5,299 bases of DNA from Candidatus Binatia bacterium (lineage in GTDB: Bacteria > Desulfobacterota_B > Binatia > UBA9968), in contig JAICHC010000253.1 of NCBI GenBank assembly GCA_025922795.1, forward strand, positions 1 through 5,299, read 5' to 3'. Positions 1 to 5,299 of the stretch are shown here, piece by piece (within the stretch, counting starts at the first letter, position 1; each line of letters begins with the position of its first letter). Made by a program: the position numbers and the translations under genes. The notes beneath the pieces are model-generated. The model saw only the letters and a list, made by a program, of their open reading frames with translations, ran no database searches and had not been told where the DNA came from.

Positions 1-914
1 ATACCGCTGTCTTTTACAGAGACGTTCACGCGTTCTCCTTCGACCCATGCGCTGATCCAAATTTTTCCGCCTGCGGGCGTGTACTTTGCCGCATTGTTAA
101 GGAGATTCACAAACACCTGGGTCAAGCGGACCAGGTCGCCGTCGAGTTGCACGTTCTCGAGCGGCAACACAACGCTAACCTGATGATCATGCGATTGGAG
201 AAATGTGCGGCTCGAGTCGACGGCGCCTTTGAGAATATCGGTGAGATTCAGCGTTTGTTTCCGCAGCTCTAGTTTGTCGCGCGTGATGCGCGCAACGTCC
301 AACAAGTCATCGACGAGACGCGTCAAGTGACTCACTTGTTGGTCGATCACGTCGCGGCTCAATCGCAACTCCGGATCGAGATCTTGCTTTAGGCGAAGTA
401 GCTCCACAGCGCCGCGAATCGGATGGAGGGGATTTCTCAACTCATGCGCCAAGGTGGCCAAAAACTCATCCTTCTGGCGGTCCGCCTCGCGCAGTTGCGC
501 GAGCAGGCGGCGGTTTTCTTCCTCGCGCCTGTACAATCGTAACAGCGCCTGCACGGTAGCGAGGAGCTCGGTTACGTCGACCGGTTCCGTAAGATAAGTA
601 TCGGCGCCGGAAGTCAGGCCTAGAACACGGTCCGGTGTGGTCGTATACGACGCGGAGATCTGTAAAACCATAATGTGCTTAGTGCTTGGATCATTCTTGA
701 GGGTCCGACAGACGTCCAAGCCGTTGATATCCGGCAACTTGACATCCAACAGCACAAGCTGCGGTTGCGTCTCTTTCACAAGCCGAAGGGCGTCGGCCCC
801 CGTGCCCGCTTCGATTACCTGATACCCGGCCCGTCGCAAGATACGGCTCTTGGCATAACGACCTGCCGCATCGTCGTCGACATTCAGGATTGTGGATATT
901 TCTGTTTGTGTCAT
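1..914 (-). CDS. Receiver-domain histidine kinase (3'-partial)
   Basis: The first 304 residues of a protein that continues past the left edge. Residues about 5-125 are a receiver domain: NVDDD (Asp13-15), phospho-acceptor Asp57 in LLDVKLPD, Ser87 in the QISAS switch position. The usual Lys-Pro of receivers is replaced by Glu110-Pro111 (YLTEPVD). A short linker helix (about 126-150) leads to HisKA with His157 in LAHELRNPLH. The catalytic ATPase domain then begins: N-box VNLLNNAAKYT with Asn274, and VKDSG with Asp302 at the window edge. The G2 box and anything beyond, often another receiver in such proteins, are not visible. Receiver-first order suggests that its kinase is controlled by phosphate from another kinase, most simply the hybrid kinase encoded just upstream. 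The ATG overlaps that gene's stop (ATGA), and GGGAG at 922-926, 7 nt upstream, is a good ribosome site. There is no membrane segment. Confidence 0.92.
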   Translation of the reverse strand, partial: MTQTEISTILNVDDDAAGRYAKSRILRRAGYQVIEAGTGADALRLVKETQPQLVLLDVKLPDINGLDVCRTLKNDPSTKHIMVLQISASYTTTPDRVLGLTSGADTYLTEPVDVTELLATVQALLRLYRREEENRRLLAQLREADRQKDEFLATLAHELRNPLHPIRGAVELLRLKQDLDPELRLSRDVIDQQVSHLTRLVDDLLDVARITRDKLELRKQTLNLTDILKGAVDSSRTFLQSHDHQVSVVLPLENVQLDGDLVRLTQVFVNLLNNAAKYTPAGGKIWISAWVEGERVNVSVKDSG

Positions 915-3124
915 TGGGGTGCTCCCGATTCTTGAGCGGCGGCGTCCGCACTATTCATTGGCTCCGCCAATACTCTCGCGAGCAATCGTGCTACTCGCTC
1001 GCGCGACAATTCGGTCTTGTTGATAATCGCGCAGGCCTGGCTCTCCAGGCGTGCGCGCTCGGCCTCTGTCAGAACAAGCGAAGTGACGATCGCAACGGGA
1101 ATTCCCCGCGTTATAGGATCGCCTTTTAGCTGATCTAGTAATTCGAATCCCGACAAATCCGGCATGTTCAGATCGAGAAAAATGAGGCGCGGCGCAATCT
1201 CTTTGGCCATGCGCAGCCCGTCCGCCCCGTTGCTGGCCTCGCGCACGAGAAATTCCTCTCGCATGAGTTTCACGAGAATATAACGAGACGCCGCCTGGTC
1301 ATCGATAATCAAGACGCACGGCTGAAGTCCTGTGTCGATTGGGCCTTGTGGTTTCTGGAGGCAAACCTCCGAGCCGGTGAGACGGGCGAGAGCACCGAGC
1401 AAGACCTCGCGTTGCAGGGGCTTAACAAAGTATTCATCCGCGCCCAGGGCGTAGCCCTTTCCTTGGTCCTCTACCGTAGTGGCGACTAGAATAGGAATCG
1501 CCCGCGTCGCAGGATTCGTCTTGAGACTGGCGAGCCATTTCCATGCGTCTCCCCCCGGTAAAAGGATATCGAGCACCATAACTCGGGGTTGAACCCACCG
1601 CATCACGTCCCGTGCCTGACGGATACTGGCCGCAGGAATCATTTGGAACGGCGAGCCGCGCAGAAACCTTTCATAAATCAGCCGGGTCTCCGGTTCGTCC
1701 TCCAAGACCAAGACCGGAATGCGCGAGTCGTCGAGCTTCCAATCTCCATCGCGCAACTCGTCCAATGGCAAACCGCCGTCAGGTCTGACGTACTCGGAGG
1801 GAATTGTCAGATAAAAAGTGGAACCGCTTCCGAGTTCGCTTTTGAGTTCGATCTTGCCGCCGAGCAAGGTCGCAAGTTTGCGGCACAAGGGTAAACCGAG
1901 ACCTGTGCCTTTGACTTTGCGCTGAACCGGACTATCGATCTGGGTGAATTCCTCGAAAATTCTTTCCTGATCCGCCGCAGCAATCCCGATCCCGGTGTCG
2001 GCGACGCAGAAAGTCACCGAGCGATCCGCTTCGTTCCATTTCGCTTCGACTCGAACTTCACCACGCTCGGTAAACTTGAGCGCATTGGCGATAAAGTTTC
2101 GCAGAATCTGCGATACCTTGTTCTCGTCGGTGTATAAGGCGGGAACGTCGCTTGGCTCGTCAAACACCAGATGAACCGCCTCGGCTACCAGCAGCGGACG
2201 CAGCATCCCTCGCAAGGCGCTAAAAAGACTCGTCACAACAAATTCGACCGGCTGAACGTCGATCTTGCCGGCCTCGATCTTGGCCAAATCGAGCAAGTCG
2301 TTGACCAACTCCAACAACGTTTCTGCGCCTTTGCGGATAAATTTTACTTGAATTTCCTGCTCGCCGGTCAATTCCCCGTCGGTGCGTTCGATCAGTAATT
2401 GCGAGAGAGCCAGAATAGAATTTAATGGCGTGCGAAACTCATGGCTCATGTTGGCGAGAAAACTCGTCTTGATCTCGTCTGCGCGGCGCAGGTGATCGGC
2501 CCTCTCATCCAGCTCGGCATAGAGCGCGACGACGCCGCGGTTGGTATCTTCAAGTTCCTGATTGACCCGGGTGAGTTCTTCCTGACGTTCACGCGCTTCG
2601 GCCAGGGCTTGTAACAGTTCCTGGTTTTGCTGCTTGACCTCATCGAAGGAACTTTCGGGGCGCTGATTGGCAAGCGAATGCGCTATTTCTACCGAACGGC
2701 CGCCGGTGACGATTGGAACTCGCCGCGGCAACAGTTTTTTGAGCACGATTTCCGTGCCGCCCTTGGGCCTGGTATGAATCTCGCACTGATCCACGAGTCG
2801 CCGGGCTCCAATAATGCCCAACCCCATCCCGGTTTGCGATTGATAACGTCCTTCGAGGATCTCTTCGAGGTTCGCAATGCCCGGCCCTTGGTCCGTGACG
2901 CGTATCAGAAAAAGCTGCGGCGCGTGTGCGCCTTCAACGGCAAATTCTATTTTACCTCCGCCTGCATAGCCGAAGGCATTGCGGGCCAATTCCGACACCG
3001 CGGTCGCCAGACGAGTCTGGTCCTGAGTTTCGAAACCCAAGGACTTGGCAATCTGACGCGTCCGCTGTCGCGCCAAGACAACATCAGGCTCATAGCGGAT
3101 CGCGACCGTCATGATCGTTGGCAT
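911..3124 (-). CDS. Cytosolic hybrid histidine kinase with N-terminal RsbT-like ATPase domain and two receiver domains
   Basis: A 737-residue protein without signal peptide or membrane segments. Domains in order: RsbT-like GHKL ATPase, about residues 5-130 (N-box SELARNAF with Glu45 and Asn49; DQGPGI with Asp78; TGMGLGIIGARRL); a coiled-coil signalling helix, about 160-220; HisKA with phospho-accepting His228 in MSHEFRTPLN; catalytic HATPase, about 330-442 (Asn347 in NFIANALKFT, ADTGIGI with Asp376, GTGLGLPL); receiver 1, about 468-582 (LEDE, phospho-acceptor Asp519, Thr549/550, Lys568 in VKP); receiver 2, about 602-722 (IDDQ, Asp651, Thr681/Ser682, Lys703 followed by Thr instead of Pro). It therefore has two complete ATP-binding folds of different families. 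The kinase likely autophosphorylates His228 and passes phosphate to its own receivers. The RsbT-like part probably reads the state of RsbR/RsbS, which is an inference. The gene starts 24 nt after the rsbX-like gene. GGGAGA at 3137-3142 is a rather distant ribosome site (12 nt), and the second ATG (codon 5, at 3112) is a possible alternative start. The stop overlaps the next gene by ATGA. Confidence 0.92.
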   Translation of the reverse strand: MPTIMTVAIRYEPDVVLARQRTRQIAKSLGFETQDQTRLATAVSELARNAFGYAGGGKIEFAVEGAHAPQLFLIRVTDQGPGIANLEEILEGRYQSQTGMGLGIIGARRLVDQCEIHTRPKGGTEIVLKKLLPRRVPIVTGGRSVEIAHSLANQRPESSFDEVKQQNQELLQALAEARERQEELTRVNQELEDTNRGVVALYAELDERADHLRRADEIKTSFLANMSHEFRTPLNSILALSQLLIERTDGELTGEQEIQVKFIRKGAETLLELVNDLLDLAKIEAGKIDVQPVEFVVTSLFSALRGMLRPLLVAEAVHLVFDEPSDVPALYTDENKVSQILRNFIANALKFTERGEVRVEAKWNEADRSVTFCVADTGIGIAAADQERIFEEFTQIDSPVQRKVKGTGLGLPLCRKLATLLGGKIELKSELGSGSTFYLTIPSEYVRPDGGLPLDELRDGDWKLDDSRIPVLVLEDEPETRLIYERFLRGSPFQMIPAASIRQARDVMRWVQPRVMVLDILLPGGDAWKWLASLKTNPATRAIPILVATTVEDQGKGYALGADEYFVKPLQREVLLGALARLTGSEVCLQKPQGPIDTGLQPCVLIIDDQAASRYILVKLMREEFLVREASNGADGLRMAKEIAPRLIFLDLNMPDLSGFELLDQLKGDPITRGIPVAIVTSLVLTEAERARLESQACAIINKTELSRERVARLLARVLAEPMNSADAAAQESGAPQ
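922..926 (-). promoter_or_regulatory. Ribosome binding site of the receiver-histidine kinase gene
   Basis: GGGAG on the minus strand, inside the last codons of the hybrid kinase gene, is 7 nt before the ATG at 914. Together with the ATGA overlap it supports that start and coupled translation of the two kinases. Confidence 0.65.
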
Positions 3125-3136
3125 GGCTGAGCGTAA

Positions 3137-3142
3137 TCTCCC
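3137..3142 (-). promoter_or_regulatory. Possible ribosome binding site of the RsbT-domain hybrid kinase
   Basis: GGGAGA on the minus strand lies in the only intergenic gap of the window (3125-3148). It is 12 nt from the ATG at 3124, longer than the usual 5-9 nt. The alternative ATG at 3112 would be 24 nt away, so this site favours the upstream ATG only weakly. The 24-nt gap is too short for a promoter plus leader and shows no terminator-like hairpin with a T run. Confidence 0.45.
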
Positions 3143-3148
3143 GGATTT

Positions 3149-4189
3149 TTACTGCGAATAGAAACCGTTTTCTCTGGCGGCGAGCACCGTTACATCGTCT
3201 CGTCCGCGCCAGAAATCGCGAAAAAGCACTCCTGCAACAAGCGCCGGATGCCGCTGCATCAACGCGGGATACGTGCGCAGATCCCAGCGCGTGCCTAAAC
3301 CGTCGGAATGCATGATCAGCAGCGAGTCCGGGCTCCACGGATAAGTAAGCTCAGCGATCTTGCGAGCCTCGTGGCCGACGATGCCATTGTAGGACACCAG
3401 ATGACGAATTCCACCGTTGGTTAGGATTATCGCGGCAATATTCCCAACTCCGCAGAAGCGCAGCAATTTTTTTGCTGGATCAATCTCGCCGACGGCCAGG
3501 GCGGCACCGCGCGTGCTGCGCAACGCGCCATGTGCGCGCTCGACGATCTCCGCCGGAGCTTTGTCACGATATTTTAGTGCGGTTTCGACTGCCGCTCGCG
3601 CCGCTATAGCTGCGTCCGGTCCATGTCCCAGTCCATCGGCCAGCGTGCAGACATATTTGTCCGCAAGGCTTTCAACTCGCCAATCATCGCCGGACACTTC
3701 TTGCCCCGGCATGGGCAAACATACGATACCGAACTCGATCTCCGGATTCGCCGGCTGGCTGGGGCGGTCAAACCAGAGTCGCGCCAGCACGGCCGTGCCT
3801 TTGTCCGGCACCGAATGGATATCGAATTCAGATGCCAGCCGGTTCACCGCGCCCAAACCGCTCCCCGGACTTCCGGCCGTTGAATAGCCGTCGCGCATCG
3901 ATTGCGCGAGATCGCGGATGCCGGGCCCTTGATCCAGCGCAATAAGTTCCAACCCCGCTTTTTTACTCTGCTGCAAGACTCGTACGATGATCCGGCCATG
4001 CTTGGCATGTTTGAGAAGGTTGGTGGCCAATTCGGTGGCGACGAGCGCGATGTTGCCCACTTCCACCTCGCTAAAATCGGCTCCACTCGCAATCCGGGTG
4101 GCCAGCCGTCTCGCTTCGGCCACATCGCTCGAGTCGCGGATCTCCAGTAGCTGCTGACTGCCAGATGCGTGTGTCAACTGTTCCGCCAT
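3149..4189 (-). CDS. RsbT-like ATPase domain fused to RsbX-like PP2C phosphatase
   Basis: A 346-residue two-domain protein. Residues about 14-140 are a GHKL ATPase with N-box TELATNLLKHA (Glu53, Asn57), G1 box DQGPGI (Asp86) and lid GSPGSGLGAVNRLA. This is more diverged from RsbT than the domain in the next gene. Residues about 150-346 are a SpoIIE/PP2C-type phosphatase close to RsbX. Likely metal ligands are Asp168/169 (SGDDW), Asp185 (ADGLGHG), Asp296 (HSDGLG) and Asp331/332 (GRDDVTVL), and the GVGNIAA core motif is present. Bacillus RsbX, about 199 residues, is the phosphatase domain alone and resets the stressosome by dephosphorylating RsbS and RsbR. Its position right after rsbT fits that job. 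The fused ATPase may bind the STAS scaffold and deliver the phosphatase, or may be a second kinase opposing it. The ATG start is preceded only by a weak AGTGAG 9 nt upstream, which fits coupling to rsbT. Similar fusions occur in stressosome clusters of other bacteria. There is no membrane segment. Confidence 0.9.
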   Translation of the reverse strand: MAEQLTHASGSQQLLEIRDSSDVAEARRLATRIASGADFSEVEVGNIALVATELATNLLKHAKHGRIIVRVLQQSKKAGLELIALDQGPGIRDLAQSMRDGYSTAGSPGSGLGAVNRLASEFDIHSVPDKGTAVLARLWFDRPSQPANPEIEFGIVCLPMPGQEVSGDDWRVESLADKYVCTLADGLGHGPDAAIAARAAVETALKYRDKAPAEIVERAHGALRSTRGAALAVGEIDPAKKLLRFCGVGNIAAIILTNGGIRHLVSYNGIVGHEARKIAELTYPWSPDSLLIMHSDGLGTRWDLRTYPALMQRHPALVAGVLFRDFWRGRDDVTVLAARENGFYSQ

Positions 4190-4587
4190 CGCGTAATGCT
4201 CACTTTCGTGCCGCGACCGGGCGCGGAGTCGATCTCGAATTCATTCACCAACCGCTTTGCGCCACCCAGGCCCAAACCCATGCCGCTGCCGGTGGTAAAA
4301 CCGTCTTTCAACGCTTGCTCCAGGTCCGCGATGCCTGGGCCCTGATCTGCAAACGTGAGCTTAAGTCCTTGGCGCAGCTCGTTCTGAAGCACTTCGAGCT
4401 CGACTTTGCCGCCGCCGCCGTAATCCAGCGCATTGCGTGCAAGCTCGCTTGCAGCCGTGACCATTTTCGTCTGTTCGACCAGGCTAAACCCCAGCGATAC
4501 GGCCCACTCGCGGGTGAACTGCCGAACTTTGACGATGTCGCTCGAAGACTTTATTGGGAGAGTCTCATTTTTCAGTATTGCGGCCAA
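4174..4587 (-). CDS. rsbT: RsbT, serine/threonine kinase and switch protein of the stressosome
   Basis: A 137-residue GHKL (HATPase_c) protein of the RsbT/RsbW class, matching the normal RsbT length of about 133. The ATP-binding motifs are intact: N-box SELARNAL (Glu48, Asn52), G1 box DQGPGI (Asp81) and a glycine-rich lid TGSGMGLGLGGAKRL (about residues 99-113). In the known system RsbT phosphorylates RsbS and RsbR under stress, leaves the complex and activates a downstream partner. The start is TTG, with no ATG or GTG near the expected N-terminus. The perfect AAGGA at 4593-4597, 5 nt upstream, supports it. The gene begins inside rsbS and ends inside the next gene (16-nt overlap), so it is likely made by coupled translation. 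The usual partner phosphatase RsbU is not encoded here. The most plausible output partner is the RsbT-domain histidine kinase two genes downstream, which is an inference. Confidence 0.95.
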   Translation of the reverse strand: MAAILKNETLPIKSSSDIVKVRQFTREWAVSLGFSLVEQTKMVTAASELARNALDYGGGGKVELEVLQNELRQGLKLTFADQGPGIADLEQALKDGFTTGSGMGLGLGGAKRLVNEFEIDSAPGRGTKVSITRWRNS

Positions 4588-4954
4588 AAAGTTCCTTGCC
4601 TTTCAACGAGCTTTGCAACACCGCCATGCCTTTCTCGACATTTAACGCGGTGCGGACGCCCGCGAGCGACAAGCCCAGCTCCACCAGCGTGATCGCCACC
4701 GCCGGTTTCATGCCGACCAGCACCGTCTCGGCGTCGAGCATCCGCGCCATGCCGGCGATATTACCGATCATCCGGCCTATGAAAGAATCGACGATCTCCA
4801 AGGACGAGATATCGATCAAGACGCCGTGGGCGCGATGCTTGACGATCTGCTGGGTCAGATCGTCTTGCAAAGTGATCGCGAGCTGATCGTGCATGTCGAC
4901 CTGGATCGTCACCAGCAGAAATTCGCCCATCTTGAGAATCGGAATGCGCTCCAT
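4565..4954 (-). CDS. rsbS: RsbS, stressosome STAS-domain antagonist of RsbT
   Basis: A 129-residue single STAS domain, close to the usual RsbS length of about 120. It starts with the RsbS hallmark IPILKMGEFLLVTIQ and contains LIDISSLEIVDSFIGR and MKPAVAITLVELG. Ser57 in VDSF (codon 4784-4786) aligns with Ser59 of Bacillus RsbS, the site that RsbT phosphorylates and RsbX dephosphorylates. Known role: RsbS forms the stressosome core with RsbR and holds RsbT inactive until it is phosphorylated. The ATG at 4954 is chosen because AAGAAGGGA at 4960-4968 ends 5 nt upstream. The GTG just before it (4957) would sit only 2 nt from that site, although many gene callers would pick it. The ATG shares one base with the rsbR stop (TGATG), which suggests translational coupling. 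The 3' end runs 23 nt into rsbT. No membrane segment or extra domain is present. Confidence 0.95.
   Translation of the reverse strand: MERIPILKMGEFLLVTIQVDMHDQLAITLQDDLTQQIVKHRAHGVLIDISSLEIVDSFIGRMIGNIAGMARMLDAETVLVGMKPAVAITLVELGLSLAGVRTALNVEKGMAVLQSSLKGKELFGRNTEK
4593..4597 (-). promoter_or_regulatory. Ribosome binding site that decides the rsbT TTG start
   Basis: AAGGA on the minus strand lies inside the rsbS coding region, 5 nt before the TTG at 4587. It is a consensus Shine-Dalgarno at optimal spacing. No ATG or GTG occurs in frame near the expected RsbT N-terminus, so this site is the main support for the rare TTG start. Confidence 0.75.
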
Positions 4955-5299
4955 CACTGTCCCTTCTTCGCGTTACGCACGACTGTGGCGCCCGTGCGCT
5001 GGAGAGCGACGGCGAAAGCGTCCGCCAGTGTGGCTTTCGTGACAACGTCGGTTAAATTTACCCCGAGGTGGACGATGGTCTGGGCGATCTGCGGGCGCAT
5101 GCCGCTGATGATGCAATCGGCACCCATCAGGCGCGCCGCGGCGACGGTCTTCAGGAGATGTTGAGCGACCAACGTATCGACCGTCGGCACGCCGGTAATA
5201 TCGATGATCGCGATCAGGGCTTCGTTGTCGACGATCTTTTGCAACAAGTTTTCCATCACGACCTGGGTGCGCGCGCTGTCGAGTGTGCCGATCAGCGGA
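4954..5299 (-). CDS. rsbR: RsbR-type stressosome scaffold, C-terminal STAS domain (5'-partial)
   Basis: The last 114 residues of an RsbR-family protein. The reading frame stays open to the right edge, so the N-terminal sensor half (usually a globin-like, PAS or GAF domain) lies outside the window. The visible part is a complete STAS domain. It opens with PLIGTLDSARTQ, the typical start of RsbR STAS domains, then has IIDITGVPTVDT and RPQIAQTIVHLG. The Thr of VDT (codon 5173-5175) and the Thr of AQT (codon 5077-5079) match the two threonines that RsbT phosphorylates in Bacillus RsbR (T171 and T205), so both control sites are kept. In the family, RsbR builds the stressosome core with RsbS, and its variable N-terminus sets the stress that is sensed. 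The stop overlaps the start of rsbS. A GTG at 5259 is an internal Val codon, not a start, because the conserved STAS sequence continues upstream of it. The family call is secure; the sensed signal is unknown. Confidence 0.93.
   Translation of the reverse strand, partial: PLIGTLDSARTQVVMENLLQKIVDNEALIAIIDITGVPTVDTLVAQHLLKTVAAARLMGADCIISGMRPQIAQTIVHLGVNLTDVVTKATLADAFAVALQRTGATVVRNAKKGQ
4960..4968 (-). promoter_or_regulatory. Ribosome binding site that decides the rsbS start
   Basis: AAGAAGGGA on the minus strand, within the last codons of rsbR, is 5 nt from the ATG at 4954 but only 2 nt from the neighbouring GTG at 4957. It therefore favours the ATG and a 129-residue RsbS. Confidence 0.65.

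Noticed and set aside
911..3124. Reading the 737-residue protein as two genes (an RsbT paralogue and a hybrid kinase) fused by an assembly or frameshift error.
   Set aside because: The frame is continuous through a plausible coiled-coil linker (about residues 160-220) with no stop or abrupt composition change, so a true fusion is the simpler reading.
2627..3130. A 167-codon open frame on the plus strand, opposite the start of the hybrid kinase gene.
   Set aside because: It lies wholly antisense to strongly conserved RsbT-like and linker coding sequence, has no recognisable domain, and is the expected by-product of codon bias on the other strand.
3125..3148. A possible terminator or promoter in the only intergenic gap.
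   Set aside because: The 24 nt show no stable hairpin with a T run and no recognisable -35/-10 pair. The gap only fits a ribosome binding site.
3417..3887. A 156-codon plus-strand frame opposite the RsbX-like phosphatase.
   Set aside because: It is antisense to the phosphatase core motifs, has low-complexity Ala/Ser/Arg composition typical of shadow frames, and matches no domain I recognise.
4165..4692. A 175-codon open frame on the plus strand across rsbT and part of rsbS.
   Set aside because: It is antisense to two genes whose catalytic motifs are intact. Its translation matches no family I recognise.
4954..5259. A complete 101-residue STAS protein starting at the GTG at 5259.
   Set aside because: The frame is open upstream to the window edge and reads PLIGTLDSARTQ, the standard beginning of an RsbR STAS domain, so the GTG is an internal Val codon and the gene is 5'-partial.

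Overview
The window is one uninterrupted minus-strand transcription unit. Six genes read right to left and none reads left to right. All are cytosolic signalling proteins, and they form a stressosome (Rsb) module joined to a two-component phosphorelay. In transcription order: the C-terminal STAS domain of an RsbR-type scaffold protein (cut by the right edge); RsbS; RsbT kinase; a fusion of an RsbT-like ATPase domain with an RsbX-like PP2C phosphatase; a 737-residue hybrid histidine kinase with an extra RsbT-like ATPase domain at its N-terminus and two receiver domains at its C-terminus; and a protein with a receiver domain followed by a histidine kinase (cut by the left edge).

Packing is extreme. 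rsbR/rsbS share 1 nt (TGATG), rsbS/rsbT overlap by 23 nt, rsbT and the rsbX-like fusion overlap by 16 nt, a 24-nt gap precedes the large kinase, and the last pair overlaps by 4 nt (ATGA). No internal promoter, terminator, RNA gene, repeat, mobile element or CRISPR array is visible, and there is no gene-free stretch longer than 24 nt. The operon probably starts beyond the right edge and continues past the left edge.

How the parts probably work together: in the well-studied Bacillus subtilis system, RsbR and RsbS form a large scaffold that holds RsbT. Stress makes RsbT phosphorylate RsbS (Ser) and RsbR (Thr) and leave the scaffold, and RsbX resets it by dephosphorylation. In Bacillus the freed RsbT activates RsbU and, through it, sigma-B. 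No RsbU, RsbV, RsbW or sigma-B gene is in this window. The genes that follow the module are histidine kinases, the first carrying its own RsbT-like domain. The inferred output here is therefore a His-Asp phosphorelay. Stressosome modules followed by non-sigma-B outputs, including two-component genes, are known in several phyla, so the broad layout is not new. The double-ATPase kinase and its link to the module are the least characterised part.

The organism cannot be fixed from this sequence. Moderately high G+C, dense overlapping genes, cytosolic hybrid kinases and a stressosome without sigma-B partners suggest a free-living environmental bacterium outside the Bacillales, for example Proteobacteria, Acidobacteria, Verrucomicrobia or a similar group. 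This is a low-confidence inference.
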